From assembly GCF_032878875.1 (NCBI RefSeq), contig NZ_CP118157.1, positions 2,418,001 through 2,482,000 of the forward strand: a DNA stretch of 64,000 nucleotides, given 5' to 3'. This document shows positions 48,105 through 57,044 of the stretch, one piece after another; within the stretch, counting starts at the first letter, position 1; every line of letters begins with the position of its first letter. Source of the stretch: Microbacterium sp. AB. GTDB lineage: Bacteria; Actinomycetota; Actinomycetes; Actinomycetales; Microbacteriaceae. Made by a program: the position numbers and the translations under genes. The notes beneath the pieces are model-generated. The model did no database searches. It worked only from the letters and a program-made list of their open reading frames with translations, and was not told the DNA's origin.

Positions 48105-49214
48105 ATGACGAACAAGAAGCTCCTCGCGCTCGGGGCGAGCGCGGCGCTCGCGCTCGGCCTCGTCTCCTGCGCGTCCGGCGGCGGAGACGGCGGAGACGAC
48201 GCTCTCGCCGACTGCAACGTCGGCATCTCGATGCCCACCCGCTCGCTCGAACGCTGGATCAACGACGGAGAGCAGCTCAAGGCCCTGCTCGACGACGCCG
48301 GATGCACGACGGACCTGCAGTACGCGGACAACCAGGTCAACCAGCAGATCAGCCAGATCCAGAACCAGATCGCCGGCGGCGCCAAGATCCTCGTCATCGC
48401 CGCGATCGACGGGGAGGCGCTGGGACCGGTCCTCGAGGAGGCCGCGGGGCAGGAGGCCACGGTGATCGCCTACGACCGGCTCATCAACGGCAGCGAGAAC
48501 GTCGACTACTACGCGACCTTCGACAACTACCAGGTCGGCCAGCTGCAGGGACAGTTCATCATCGACCAGCTCGGCCTCGACGACGGCGAGGGGCCCTTCA
48601 ACCTCGAGCCGTTCGCCGGCAGCCCCGACGACAACAACGCCGCGTTCTTCTTCGGCGGAGCGTGGGATCTGCTGCTGCCGTACGTCGAGGGCGGTCAGCT
48701 CGTCGTGCCCAGCGGCCGCGCGCCCTCGAGCTCGGCGGGATGGGCGAGCATCGGGATCCCGGGCTGGGCGTCCGACGACGCTCAGGCGGAGATGGACAAC
48801 CGGCTCACCTCCTTCTACACGGGCGGCGAGCGCGTCGACGTCGTGCTGTCGCCGAACGACAGCCTGGCGCTCGGCATCGAGGCGTCCCTCCGCTCCGCCG
48901 GCTACACGGTGGGCGAGGACTGGCCGATCGTCACCGGACAGGACGCCGACGTCGCCAACGTCCAGGCCATCCTCGCGGGAGAGCAGGCGATGACCGTGTG
49001 GAAGGACACGCGGGCCCTCGGCAACCAGGTGTTCGAGATGATCCAGTCGATCGACGCCGGCGAGGAGCCCGAGATCAACGACACCGAGACCTACGACAAC
49101 GGGGTGAAGGTCGTGCCCTCGTACCTGCTCGAGCCGGAGGTGGTCGTGGCCGACGACGTCGAGAGCAAGCTCGTCGACTCCGGCTTCATCGACGCCGACG
49201 ATCTCGGCCTCTGA
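48105..49214 (+). CDS. chvE: Multiple-monosaccharide ABC transporter substrate-binding lipoprotein, ChvE type
   Basis: 369 aa, periplasmic-binding-protein type I. Signal MTNKKLLALGASAALALG with lipobox LVSC. The mature part, CNVGISMPTRSLERWINDGEQLKALL, QVNQQISQIQNQIAGGAKILVIAAIDG and VIAYDRLINGSENVDYYATFDNYQVG, matches ChvE, which binds galactose, arabinose, xylose or glucose. Ribosome site AGAGG is rather distant. A 14-bp hairpin follows before the ATPase gene. Confidence 0.9.
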   Translation: MTNKKLLALGASAALALGLVSCASGGGDGGDDALADCNVGISMPTRSLERWINDGEQLKALLDDAGCTTDLQYADNQVNQQISQIQNQIAGGAKILVIAAIDGEALGPVLEEAAGQEATVIAYDRLINGSENVDYYATFDNYQVGQLQGQFIIDQLGLDDGEGPFNLEPFAGSPDDNNAAFFFGGAWDLLLPYVEGGQLVVPSGRAPSSSAGWASIGIPGWASDDAQAEMDNRLTSFYTGGERVDVVLSPNDSLALGIEASLRSAGYTVGEDWPIVTGQDADVANVQAILAGEQAMTVWKDTRALGNQVFEMIQSIDAGEEPEINDTETYDNGVKVVPSYLLEPEVVVADDVESKLVDSGFIDADDLGL

Positions 49215-49221
49215 GGCGACG

Positions 49222-49254
49222 GCCGGCATCCCGCGCCGACCGCGGGATGCCGGC
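49222..49254 (+). terminator. 14-bp hairpin between chvE and gguA
   Basis: Perfect arms GCCGGCATCCCGCG (49222-49235) and complement (49241-49254) around CCGAC, 7 nt after the chvE stop. Probably a partial terminator or 3' stabiliser of the binding-protein message, like the hairpin after gluB. Confidence 0.7.
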
Positions 49255-49295
49255 GCCCCCTGTCACGGCAGCAACGACGCAACGAAGGAGGACGG

Positions 49296-50822
49296 ATGAG
49301 CGACGACCTCATCCTCCGGATGGTCGACATCACGAAGGAGTTCAGCGGAGTCAGGGCGCTCGACGGCGTCTCGCTCGACGTGCGGCGCGGCGAGGTCCAC
49401 GCCGTCTGCGGCGAGAACGGCGCGGGGAAGTCGACGCTCATGAAGGTGCTCAGCGGCGTGCACCCCGTCGGGAGCTTCGCCGGCACGATCGAGTTCGAGG
49501 GCCGCCCCGCGGCGTTCAGGAGCATCAACGACAGCGAGGCCGAGGGCATCGTCATCATCCATCAGGAGCTGGCCCTGAGCCCGCACCTGTCCGTGGCGGA
49601 GAACATCTTCCTCGGGAACGAGGTCGCCACCCGCGGCGTCATCGACTGGAACAGCACCAATCGGGAGGCGGCGAAGCTCCTGGAGCGCGTGGGCCTCGAC
49701 GAGAACCCCGCGACGCGCATCTCCGAGCTCGGCGTCGGCAAGCAGCAGCTCGTGGAGATCGCGAAGGCCCTGTCGAAGCGCGTCAAGCTCCTCATCCTCG
49801 ACGAGCCGACCGCCGCGCTCAACGACGAGGACTCCGGCCACCTGCTCGATCTCATCGATCAGCTGCGCGCCCAGGGCATCACCTGCATCGTCATCTCCCA
49901 CAAGCTCAGGGAGGTGATCCGGATCGCCGACACCATCACCGTGATCCGCGACGGCAGGACGATCGAGTCGATGCCGAGGGAGGAGGCGACCGAGGCGCGG
50001 GTCATCCGGGCGATGGTCGGCCGCGACCTGCACAGGATGTTCCCGCCCAGGGAGCCGCGGATCGGCGACGAGCTGTTCCGCGTCGAGAACTGGACGGTCC
50101 ACCATCCCCTCGATCCCGGGCGGGCCGTCGTCGAGGACGCGAGCTTCGTCGTGCGGGCGGGCGAGATCGTCGGCTTCGCCGGTCTGATGGGCGCGGGCCG
50201 CACGGAGCTCGCGATGAGCGTCTTCGGCCGCTCGTACGGCACGAACATCAGCGGCCGGGCGTACAAGAACGGCCGCGAGATCCAGCTCCGCACCGTGCGG
50301 GAGGCCATCCGCAACGGCCTCGCGTACGCGACCGAGGACCGCAAGCGCTACGGGCTCAACCTCATCGGGGACATCACCGTGAACGTCTCGGCGGCCGCCC
50401 TCGCGCGTCTCGCGCGGTTCGGCGTCATCGATCCCCACCGCGAGTACAAGGTCGCCGAGAGCTATCGCCAGAAGATGAACATCAAGGCGCCCACCGTCGC
50501 CTCCCTCGCGGGCGAGCTCTCGGGCGGCAACCAGCAGAAGGTCGTCCTGAGCAAGTGGATCTTCGCGGGCCCCGACGTGCTCATCCTCGACGAGCCCACG
50601 CGAGGCATCGACGTGGGCGCGAAGTACGAGATCTACGGCATCATCAACGAGCTCGCGGCGCAGGGGAAGGCGATCGTCGTCATCTCCTCGGAGCTGCCCG
50701 AGGTCATCGGCCTCTCGGATCGCATCTACGCCATCTCCGAGGGGCGCATCACGGGCGAGGTCGCCCGCGCGGACGCCACCCAGGAGACCCTCATGCACTA
50801 CATGACCGCCGGAAGGAACTGA
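49296..50822 (+). CDS. gguA: Multiple-monosaccharide ABC transporter ATP-binding protein, GguA type
   Basis: 508 aa with two ABC domains. The first is complete: [67 protein letters not shown]. The second has the degenerate Walker [17 protein letters not shown] but keeps [14 protein letters not shown] and [20 protein letters not shown]. Start with GAAGGAGG upstream. Middle gene of the sugar importer. Confidence 0.93.
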   Translation: MSDDLILRMVDITKEFSGVRALDGVSLDVRRGEVHAVCGENGAGKSTLMKVLSGVHPVGSFAGTIEFEGRPAAFRSINDSEAEGIVIIHQELALSPHLSVAENIFLGNEVATRGVIDWNSTNREAAKLLERVGLDENPATRISELGVGKQQLVEIAKALSKRVKLLILDEPTAALNDEDSGHLLDLIDQLRAQGITCIVISHKLREVIRIADTITVIRDGRTIESMPREEATEARVIRAMVGRDLHRMFPPREPRIGDELFRVENWTVHHPLDPGRAVVEDASFVVRAGEIVGFAGLMGAGRTELAMSVFGRSYGTNISGRAYKNGREIQLRTVREAIRNGLAYATEDRKRYGLNLIGDITVNVSAAALARLARFGVIDPHREYKVAESYRQKMNIKAPTVASLAGELSGGNQQKVVLSKWIFAGPDVLILDEPTRGIDVGAKYEIYGIINELAAQGKAIVVISSELPEVIGLSDRIYAISEGRITGEVARADATQETLMHYMTAGRN

Positions 50823-50827
50823 CCACC

Positions 50828-52024
50828 GTGAGCAACGCATCCGCATCCGCGCGCCGGAAGCTCCCGAAGATCACCATCAGCCTGCGCCAGTACGGCCTGC
50901 TCGCCGCGCTCGTGGTCATCGTCGCGCTGTTCCAGGCGCTGACCGACGGCCGGCTGCTCATGCCCGGCAACGTCAACAACCTCATCCAGCAGAACGCCTA
51001 CGTGCTCATCCTCGCGATCGGCATGGTCATGGTCATCATCGCGGGCCACATCGACCTGTCGGTCGGCTCCGTCGTCGCGATGGTCGGAGCGGTGACGGCG
51101 ATCGCGATCGTGCACTGGGCCCTGCCCTCATGGGTCGCCGTGCTCCTCGGGCTCGCGGTCGGAGCGCTGATCGGCGCCTGGCAGGGGTTCTGGGTCGCCT
51201 TCGTCGGCATCCCCGCCTTCATCGTGACGCTCGCGGGGATGCTCCTCTTCCGGGGGCTGACCCTCGTCCTGCTCACGGGAGGCACCATCGGCGGCCTGCC
51301 GCGCGACTTCACCGCGATCGGGGCGGGCTGGCTCCCGCCGGCGCTCGGCGAGATCGCCGGCGGCCGCGACGTGCTGACGCTCGTGATCGGGGCGCTGGCG
51401 GTCGCCGGCCTCGTGGCGCGGCAGGCGCGCACGCGCGCGACCCTGCGCCGGCTCGAGCTGCCCCGCGAGGGCGACCTGACGTTCTGGGGGAAGACCGCCG
51501 TCGCGGGCGTCGCGATCCTGCTGCTCGCGTGGCTGCTCGCCGGCTACAGCGGCACGCCGATCATCCTGCTGATCCTGGCCGTGCTCATCCTCGTCTACAC
51601 CTTCGTCCTGAACCGCACGGTGTTCGGGCGGAGGATCTACGCCATGGGCGGCAACCGCTTCGCCGCCGGGATGAGCGGGGTGAACACCCGCTGGGTGGAC
51701 TTCTTCATCTTCGTGAACATGGGGCTGCTGGCAGGCCTCGCGGGCGTCGTGAGCACGGCCCGCGCCGGAAGCGCGGTCGCGAGCGCCGGGCAGAGCTTCG
51801 AGCTCGACGCGATCGCGGCGGTGTTCATCGGAGGGGCGGCGGTCACGGGCGGCATCGGCACCGTCATCGGCGCGGTCATCGGCGGCCTCGTGATGGGCGT
51901 GCTCAACATGGGGCTCTCGATCCTCTCGGTCGACGCCGCATGGCAGATGACCATCAAGGGGCTCGTCCTGCTGCTGGCCGTCGCGTTCGACATCTTCAAC
52001 AAGCGTCGAGGCGCCGCGCGTTAG
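50828..52024 (+). CDS. gguB: Multiple-monosaccharide ABC transporter permease, GguB type
   Basis: 398 aa, BPD_transp_2 family, with about ten hydrophobic spans. MVMVIIAGHIDLSVGSVVAMVG and VYTFVLNRTVFGRRIYAMGGNRFAAGMSGVNTRWV are typical of ribose/xylose-type permeases. The GTG start is 5 nt after the gguA stop, with GAAGGA about 10 nt upstream. Confidence 0.92.
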   Translation: MSNASASARRKLPKITISLRQYGLLAALVVIVALFQALTDGRLLMPGNVNNLIQQNAYVLILAIGMVMVIIAGHIDLSVGSVVAMVGAVTAIAIVHWALPSWVAVLLGLAVGALIGAWQGFWVAFVGIPAFIVTLAGMLLFRGLTLVLLTGGTIGGLPRDFTAIGAGWLPPALGEIAGGRDVLTLVIGALAVAGLVARQARTRATLRRLELPREGDLTFWGKTAVAGVAILLLAWLLAGYSGTPIILLILAVLILVYTFVLNRTVFGRRIYAMGGNRFAAGMSGVNTRWVDFFIFVNMGLLAGLAGVVSTARAGSAVASAGQSFELDAIAAVFIGGAAVTGGIGTVIGAVIGGLVMGVLNMGLSILSVDAAWQMTIKGLVLLLAVAFDIFNKRRGAAR

Positions 52025-52069
52025 CATCTGCTGTGCGACCCCTCCCCCACCGCTCCGAGGACAGCGACC

Positions 52070-53281
52070 GTGGCGCAGCCGACCATGACGGATGAGCGGG
52101 CCGGCGGAGCCCTCCAGCCCGCCGCCGCGTCCACGAACGCGCACGTGCGTCAGCGGAACCTGTCGACCGTGCTCGGCATCCTCCATCACGACGGCCCGCA
52201 CTCGCGCGCCGAGCTGGTGCGGCGCACCGGCCTCACGCGGTCGACGATGACGGTGCTGACGGCGGAGCTCATGGAGATGGGTCTCATCCGCGACGGACCG
52301 GCGCGGGGAGGGTCCGGCCGCGTCGGACGCCCCGGCGTGCTCGTCGAGGCGAACCCGGAGGTGGCCGCGGTGGCGGTGCATCCGGAGTCCGACGCGATCA
52401 CCGTCGCCGTCGTCGGCCTGGGCGGGGGCGTCCTGCGTCGCGTGCGCTACGACACGCCCGCCCCGGCGTCGGCGCGCGAGACCGTGCGCGTCGTCCGCTC
52501 GATCGTCGACGGGATGAGCGCGGACCTCGAGCGCGACCACAGGATCGTCGGCGTCGGCGTGGCCGTGCCCGGCCTCGTCCGCTCCCGCACGGGCAGGGTG
52601 CTGCTCGCGCCGCACCTGGGCTGGCGCGACGAGAGCATCGCCGAGGCCCTCTCGAAGAGCCTCGGGCGGTACGTCATCGCCGCGAACGACGCGAGCGTGG
52701 GCGCCCGGGGCGAATCGGTGTTCGGCGCGGGGCGAGGAGTGCGCAACATCGTCTTCGCCAACGGCACGTCGGCCGGGATCGGCGGCGGGGTGATCATCGG
52801 CGGGGAGGTGCTGAACGGCACGGAGGGCTTCGCGGGCGAGCTCGGCCACACCGTCGTCGACAGGAACGGCGCCCGCTGCCACTGCGGACGCCGGGGCTGC
52901 CTCGAGGCCGAGGTCAGCCTGCAGCGCCTGCTCCCGCACCTCGCCCGCACGCACATCGACGAGGACGAGCTGGACATCGCCCTCGGCCTCTCGCGCGACC
53001 CGGCGCTCCTGGCCGAGGTGTCGCGCCAGGCCGAGCTGCTGTCCGAGGCGCTCACGGACTTCGTGAACCTCTTCAGCCCCGACATGGTCGTCCTGTCCGG
53101 CTATCTCGGCAACCTGCTCTCCGTGAGCAGGGAGCGCCTGACCGATGCGGTCCGCGTCCATCCGGTGGGCGGGGAGACGCGATCCGTGCGTCTCGAGCGG
53201 TCGAAGCTGCGTTCGTCCCTCATGCTCGTCGGAGCCGCGGAGCTCGTGTTCGCGGACCGCGTGCTCCCGGTCACGGGCTGA
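52070..53281 (+). CDS. ROK-family transcriptional repressor
   Basis: 403 aa. The N-terminal winged helix VRQRNLSTVLGILHHDGPHSRAELVRRTGLTRSTMTVLTAEL precedes a sugar-kinase-like ROK domain. The zinc motif is GARCHCGRRGCLEAEVSL; GHTVV before it carries the His. It lies 45 nt after gguB and most likely represses the transporter through the operator at 47896-47926. GTG start chosen; an ATG 15 nt later is possible. Confidence 0.88.
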   Translation: MAQPTMTDERAGGALQPAAASTNAHVRQRNLSTVLGILHHDGPHSRAELVRRTGLTRSTMTVLTAELMEMGLIRDGPARGGSGRVGRPGVLVEANPEVAAVAVHPESDAITVAVVGLGGGVLRRVRYDTPAPASARETVRVVRSIVDGMSADLERDHRIVGVGVAVPGLVRSRTGRVLLAPHLGWRDESIAEALSKSLGRYVIAANDASVGARGESVFGAGRGVRNIVFANGTSAGIGGGVIIGGEVLNGTEGFAGELGHTVVDRNGARCHCGRRGCLEAEVSLQRLLPHLARTHIDEDELDIALGLSRDPALLAEVSRQAELLSEALTDFVNLFSPDMVVLSGYLGNLLSVSRERLTDAVRVHPVGGETRSVRLERSKLRSSLMLVGAAELVFADRVLPVTG

Positions 53282-53368
53282 GCGGCTCGGCGCCGACGGC
53301 GCCGTCCGAATGGCGGAATCGACCCGGCTCCCCTGTCGGACCGTGATGACGTCGTCCGAAGGCGTCGG

Positions 53369-54004
53369 TCAGCCGTCGCCGAGGAGGGACTCGAAGGAGG
53401 AGCCGCCGCCGAGATAGGTCTCGGGGTCGTACGGGTCGGCCCTTCGGCGCTCGCCGCGGCCGGCGATCGCGTCCGCCAGCTCTCGCGCCCCGCGGTCGAC
53501 GCGCTTCTGCAACGGGGCGACGGCGTCCGCGCCCTGCCCCCAGTCGTCGGACGCCGCGAACACCCCCGTCGAGACGGGCTCGGCGTGCAGGTACGTGAAC
53601 ATCGGGCGGATGGCGTAGTCGATCGCGAGGGAATGCCGCGCCGTCCCCGCCGTCGCGCCGAGCAGCACGGGCGTGCCCTCGATCGCGTCGCGGTCGAGCA
53701 CGTCGACGAACGACTTGAAGAGCCCCGAGTACGACGTCGAGAAGATCGGCGTCACCGCGATGAGCCCGTCGGCGGACGCCACCCGTTCCATGACCTCCGC
53801 GAGCGGCCTCGGCGCGAAGCCCGTGAGCATGTCGTTCACGATGTCGTGCGCGTGGTCGCGCAGCTCGAACACGGAGACCTCCGTCTCGACCCCGCGGGAC
53901 GCCAGGTCGTCGACGACGGCCTTCGTCAGGCGATCGGCGAGCAGCCGCGTGGAGGAGGGATCGGAGAGCCCCGCCGAGACGACGACGAGGCGCCTGGCCG
54001 TCAT
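53369..54004 (-). CDS. NAD(P)H-dependent FMN reductase (CE1759 type)
   Basis: 211 aa, flavodoxin-like fold. RLVVVSAGLSDPSSTRLLADRL is the FMN phosphate loop; TPIFSTSYSGLFKSFVDVLDRDAIEGTPVLLGATAGT matches the NADPH-FMN reductase family. The ATG overlaps the upstream monooxygenase stop by 4 nt, so it probably supplies that enzyme with reduced flavin. The C-terminal tail of about 35 residues is low in homology. Confidence 0.88.
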   Translation of the reverse strand: MTARRLVVVSAGLSDPSSTRLLADRLTKAVVDDLASRGVETEVSVFELRDHAHDIVNDMLTGFAPRPLAEVMERVASADGLIAVTPIFSTSYSGLFKSFVDVLDRDAIEGTPVLLGATAGTARHSLAIDYAIRPMFTYLHAEPVSTGVFAASDDWGQGADAVAPLQKRVDRGARELADAIAGRGERRRADPYDPETYLGGGSSFESLLGDG

Positions 54005-55245
54005 CGCCCGTCGCCCCTGCCGGCCGCCGCGCCGAACGCCGAGCCCGGCGCGGACGCCGCGCCGTCGGTGTCCTGGTAGGGCGAGCCGCCCGTGACGTTG
54101 TCGCCCCGGTTCGCGTTGGGCCGCGGCTGCCGCGGCTCGGCGTCGCCGTACTTCGCCCTCACGCGCGCCGCGTGCGTCGGGGCGTCCGGGACGTTCGCCG
54201 GCCGGTTGCGGGCGAGCTCCTCGCGGAGCACGGGCACGACGTCGGCGCCCAGGAAGTCGATCTGCTCGAGCACCGTCTTGAGCGGGAGCCCCGCGTGATC
54301 GGTCAGGAACAGCTGGCGCTGGTAGTCGCCGAACGTGTCGCGCATCGACGCGTAGCGGTCGATCACCTGCTGCGGCGAGCCCACCGTCAGGGGCGTCATC
54401 TCCGTGAAGTCCTCCATCGAGGGCCCGTTGCCGTAGACGGGGGCCGCGTCGAAGTACGGGCGGAACCGATCGACCGCGTCCTGCGAGCTCTTCGCGATGA
54501 AGACCTGGCCGCCGAGGCCGACGATCGCCTCCTCCGGGGCCCCGTGTCCGTAGTGGGCGTAGCGCTGGCGGTACAGGTCGATGAGCCGCTGGTAGTGCTC
54601 CTTGGGCCAGAAGATGTTGTTCGCGAAGAAGCCGTCGCCGTAGTAGGCGGCCTGCTCGGCGATCTCGGGGGTGCGGATGGAGCCGTGCCAGACGAAGGGC
54701 GCGACGTCGTCGAGGGGACGCGGCGTCGAGGTGAATCCCTGAAGCGGCGTGCGGAACTTGCCCTGCCAGTCGACGACGTCCTCCGACCACAGCCGGTGGA
54801 GCAGGTTGTAGCTCTCGATCGCGAGGGGCAGTCCCTGACGGATGTCCTTGCCGAACCACGGGTAGACGGGGCCGGTGTTGCCGCGGCCCATCATGAGGTC
54901 CATGCGCCCGCCCGAGAGGTGCTGCAGCATCGCGTAGTCCTCGGCGATGCGCACGGGGTCGTTCGTCGTGATGAGCGTCGTCGAGGTCGAGACGACGAGG
55001 CGCTCGGTCTGCGCCGCGATGTAGGCGAGCGTCGTCGTGGGCGAGGACGAGAAGAACGGCGGATTGTGGTGCTCTCCGATCGCGAACACGTCGAGCCCCG
55101 CGTCCTCCGCGTGCTTGGCGATCGTCACGACGTCGCGGATGCGCTCCGCCTCGCTCGGCGTGTGTCCGGTCGTGGGGTCGCGCGTGATGTCGCTCACGGA
55201 CATGAGTCCGAACTGCATCCCGGCCCGGGGGGTCGTGTCGCTCAT
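54001..55245 (-). CDS. LLM-class flavin-dependent oxidoreductase (CE1758 type)
   Basis: 414-aa bacterial-luciferase-like barrel. MQFGLMSVSDITRD, AGLDVFAIGEHHNPPFFSSSPTTTLAYIAAQT and GRMDLMMGRGNTGPVYPWFG are the family blocks. The last 60 residues are Gly/Ala/Pro-rich and probably disordered. Start with GGAGG 5 nt upstream. Paired with the FMN reductase as a two-component monooxygenase of unknown substrate. A TATATT -10 candidate lies at 55302 to 55297. Confidence 0.9.
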   Translation of the reverse strand: MSDTTPRAGMQFGLMSVSDITRDPTTGHTPSEAERIRDVVTIAKHAEDAGLDVFAIGEHHNPPFFSSSPTTTLAYIAAQTERLVVSTSTTLITTNDPVRIAEDYAMLQHLSGGRMDLMMGRGNTGPVYPWFGKDIRQGLPLAIESYNLLHRLWSEDVVDWQGKFRTPLQGFTSTPRPLDDVAPFVWHGSIRTPEIAEQAAYYGDGFFANNIFWPKEHYQRLIDLYRQRYAHYGHGAPEEAIVGLGGQVFIAKSSQDAVDRFRPYFDAAPVYGNGPSMEDFTEMTPLTVGSPQQVIDRYASMRDTFGDYQRQLFLTDHAGLPLKTVLEQIDFLGADVVPVLREELARNRPANVPDAPTHAARVRAKYGDAEPRQPRPNANRGDNVTGGSPYQDTDGAASAPGSAFGAAAGRGDGR

Positions 55246-55388
55246 CAGTGCCTCCGATTCCGCGCGCGGACGCCCGCTCGCCGTTCCATGCGAATGAATA
55301 TACCCGGTACAACGGACGGGACGTGAATCCATTCCCGACCGGCGGACCGGACGACGTCCGCCTCCCGATATCGGTAGCGTAGGACGCG

Positions 55389-56537
55389 ATGACGAGCGAG
55401 GCGCAGCCCACGGTCACGACGTCGACGGGGACGACCGCCCGGCGCGGTCGGCGCGTGCCGTTCTGGGACAACGCGCGGTTCGCGTGCATCGTCCTCGTCG
55501 TGCTCGGCCATGCGATCCAGCGCCTCGTCTACGACTCCGACGTCGCCTACGCGCTCTACCTCGCGGTCTACGCGTTCCACATGCCCGCGTTCGCGATCAT
55601 CTCGGGGTACTTCTCGAGATCCGGACCGCCGTCGCGTCGCCAGATGGTGCGCGTCGTCACCGACATCCTCCTGCCGTACATCGTCTTCGAGGTGCTGTGG
55701 TGGTTCGCCAAGTGGCTCGTCGAGGGACGGGCCGAGCCGAACATCACGCAGCCCTCGTGGACGCTCTGGTTCCTCCTCGCGCTCGGCATCTTCCGCCTCG
55801 TGCTGCCCTATCTGGCCCTGCTGCGCTGGCCGCTCGCGTGGTCGGTGCTGATCTCCGTCGGGGCCGGCTACCTGCCGAACATCGACAGCACGTTCTCCCT
55901 GTCGCGCACGCTCGGCTTCCTGCCGTTCTTCGTGCTCGGATGGTGGCTGCGACGGCACGACGTCGTCGAACGATTCGGGCTGCTGCGGCGCCGCCCGTGG
56001 TGGCTCTCCGTCGGCGCGGCGGGGCTGCTCGCCCTCGCCGGATGGGTCGCGTGGGCCGGCATCGACCTCTGGCGCGAGGTCGAGCTGCGGTACTGGTTCT
56101 TCTACGACGACGCGTACGTCGACCTCCTCTCGCACCACATGTGGTGGGCGGGGGCCGTGCGGCTCGCGACGATCGCGATCGGCGTGGCGCTCTCCGCCGC
56201 GTTCTTCTCCCTCGTCCCCCGGCGGCGCACCCCCTGGACCCGGCTGGGGCAGTACACGATGTACGTGTACCTGCTTCACTCGTTCGTGCTCTACCCGTTC
56301 CGGGAGTCCGGCGTGCTGCGCGGCCTCGACCCGACGTGGTTCTGGCTGCCCGTCATGTGCCTGCTCTCGATCGCCGTCGCGACGCTGCTCGCGACGAGGC
56401 CCGTGCGCTGGCTGACGGGACCCCTCGTGGAGCCTCGTCCCCGCTGGCTCTTCGCGAGCCCCGGGCTGCTCCCGGGCCGCCGGAACGACCCCACGGGGTC
56501 GCGCCGCGCGAAGCGACGACCGCAGCGCGCCGGATGA
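55389..56537 (+). CDS. Acyltransferase-3 family membrane protein
   Basis: 382 aa with about ten hydrophobic spans. The N-terminal FWDNARFACIVLVVLGHAIQRLVY contains the conserved His of membrane O-acyltransferases, and FHMPAFAIISGYFSRS follows. Resembles the fucose 4-O-acetylase branch that decorates surface polysaccharides. TAGCGT (55375-55380) ends 8 nt before the ATG, so probably leaderless. Basic C-terminal tail. Confidence 0.87.
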   Translation: MTSEAQPTVTTSTGTTARRGRRVPFWDNARFACIVLVVLGHAIQRLVYDSDVAYALYLAVYAFHMPAFAIISGYFSRSGPPSRRQMVRVVTDILLPYIVFEVLWWFAKWLVEGRAEPNITQPSWTLWFLLALGIFRLVLPYLALLRWPLAWSVLISVGAGYLPNIDSTFSLSRTLGFLPFFVLGWWLRRHDVVERFGLLRRRPWWLSVGAAGLLALAGWVAWAGIDLWREVELRYWFFYDDAYVDLLSHHMWWAGAVRLATIAIGVALSAAFFSLVPRRRTPWTRLGQYTMYVYLLHSFVLYPFRESGVLRGLDPTWFWLPVMCLLSIAVATLLATRPVRWLTGPLVEPRPRWLFASPGLLPGRRNDPTGSRRAKRRPQRAG

Positions 56538-56540
56538 CGA

Positions 56541-56574
56541 CGAAGGCCCGCCCCACACCGGGGACGGGCCTTCG
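56541..56574. terminator. Bidirectional hairpin between acyltransferase and rpsO
   Basis: CGAAGGCCCG and CGGGCCTTCG arms (10 bp), extended inside by CCCC/GGGG with one bulged A, around ACACC. It lies directly after the acyltransferase stop and 31 nt after the rpsO stop. Confidence 0.7.
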
Positions 56575-56605
56575 GGAAGACGATTGAACGCTGGTCGCGC
56601 TCTGC

Positions 56606-56875
56606 CTAGCGGCGGAGTCCGAGACGCTCGATCAGCGCACGGTAGCGTGCGATGTCGATGTCCTGGAGGTAGCCGAGCAGACGACGGCGCTGACCGACGA
56701 GCAGGAACAGGCCACGACGCGAGTGGTGGTCGTGCTTGTGCTCCTTGAGGTGCTCGGTGAGGTCCTTGATGCGCTGCGTCAGCAGTGCGACCTGCACCTC
56801 GGGGGATCCGGTGTCACCGGGGTGCGTCGCGTACTCTTCGATGATCGCCTTCTTGACATCTGCTTCGAGAGCCAT
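56606..56875 (-). CDS. rpsO: 30S ribosomal protein S15
   Basis: 89 aa. [61 protein letters not shown] is diagnostic and full length. A -10 candidate TAGACT (56972 to 56967) gives a leader of about 85 nt. No pnp follows; the next gene downstream is the convergent acyltransferase. Confidence 0.98.
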   Translation of the reverse strand: MALEADVKKAIIEEYATHPGDTGSPEVQVALLTQRIKDLTEHLKEHKHDHHSRRGLFLLVGQRRRLLGYLQDIDIARYRALIERLGLRR

Positions 56876-57000
56876 AGATTCGATCCCCTCTCTCCTCGTT
56901 GCGCGGCGCCCATCGCCTGATGCGTGGGCTCTCTTTCTCCGCGGCCGATCGAACGGCAACCACACGAGTCTACCGCAGCGGGACGGCGCGGGCGAACCGC

Positions 57001-57044
57001 TAGCCTCGTCTCTCGTGGAGCATCTCGCGGAGGGACGGCGCTGA
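57001..57044 (+). promoter_or_regulatory. Putative leaderless 9-codon leader peptide before the MFS gene
   Basis: TAGCCT (57001-57006) is a -10-like hexamer; 8 nt later GTG (57015) opens a 9-codon frame encoding MEHLAEGRR. Its TGA overlaps the MFS ATG (TGATG). The GGAGGG ribosome site of the exporter gene (57029-57034) lies inside it. If the transcript begins at this GTG, as at many other genes in the window, this is a leader peptide translated just before the exporter. Confidence 0.5.

Noticed and set aside
46750..56537. A defence island or biosynthetic cluster
   Set aside because: The block contains transport, glycosyl- and acyltransferase and flavin enzymes only; no nuclease, toxin, NRPS or PKS features.
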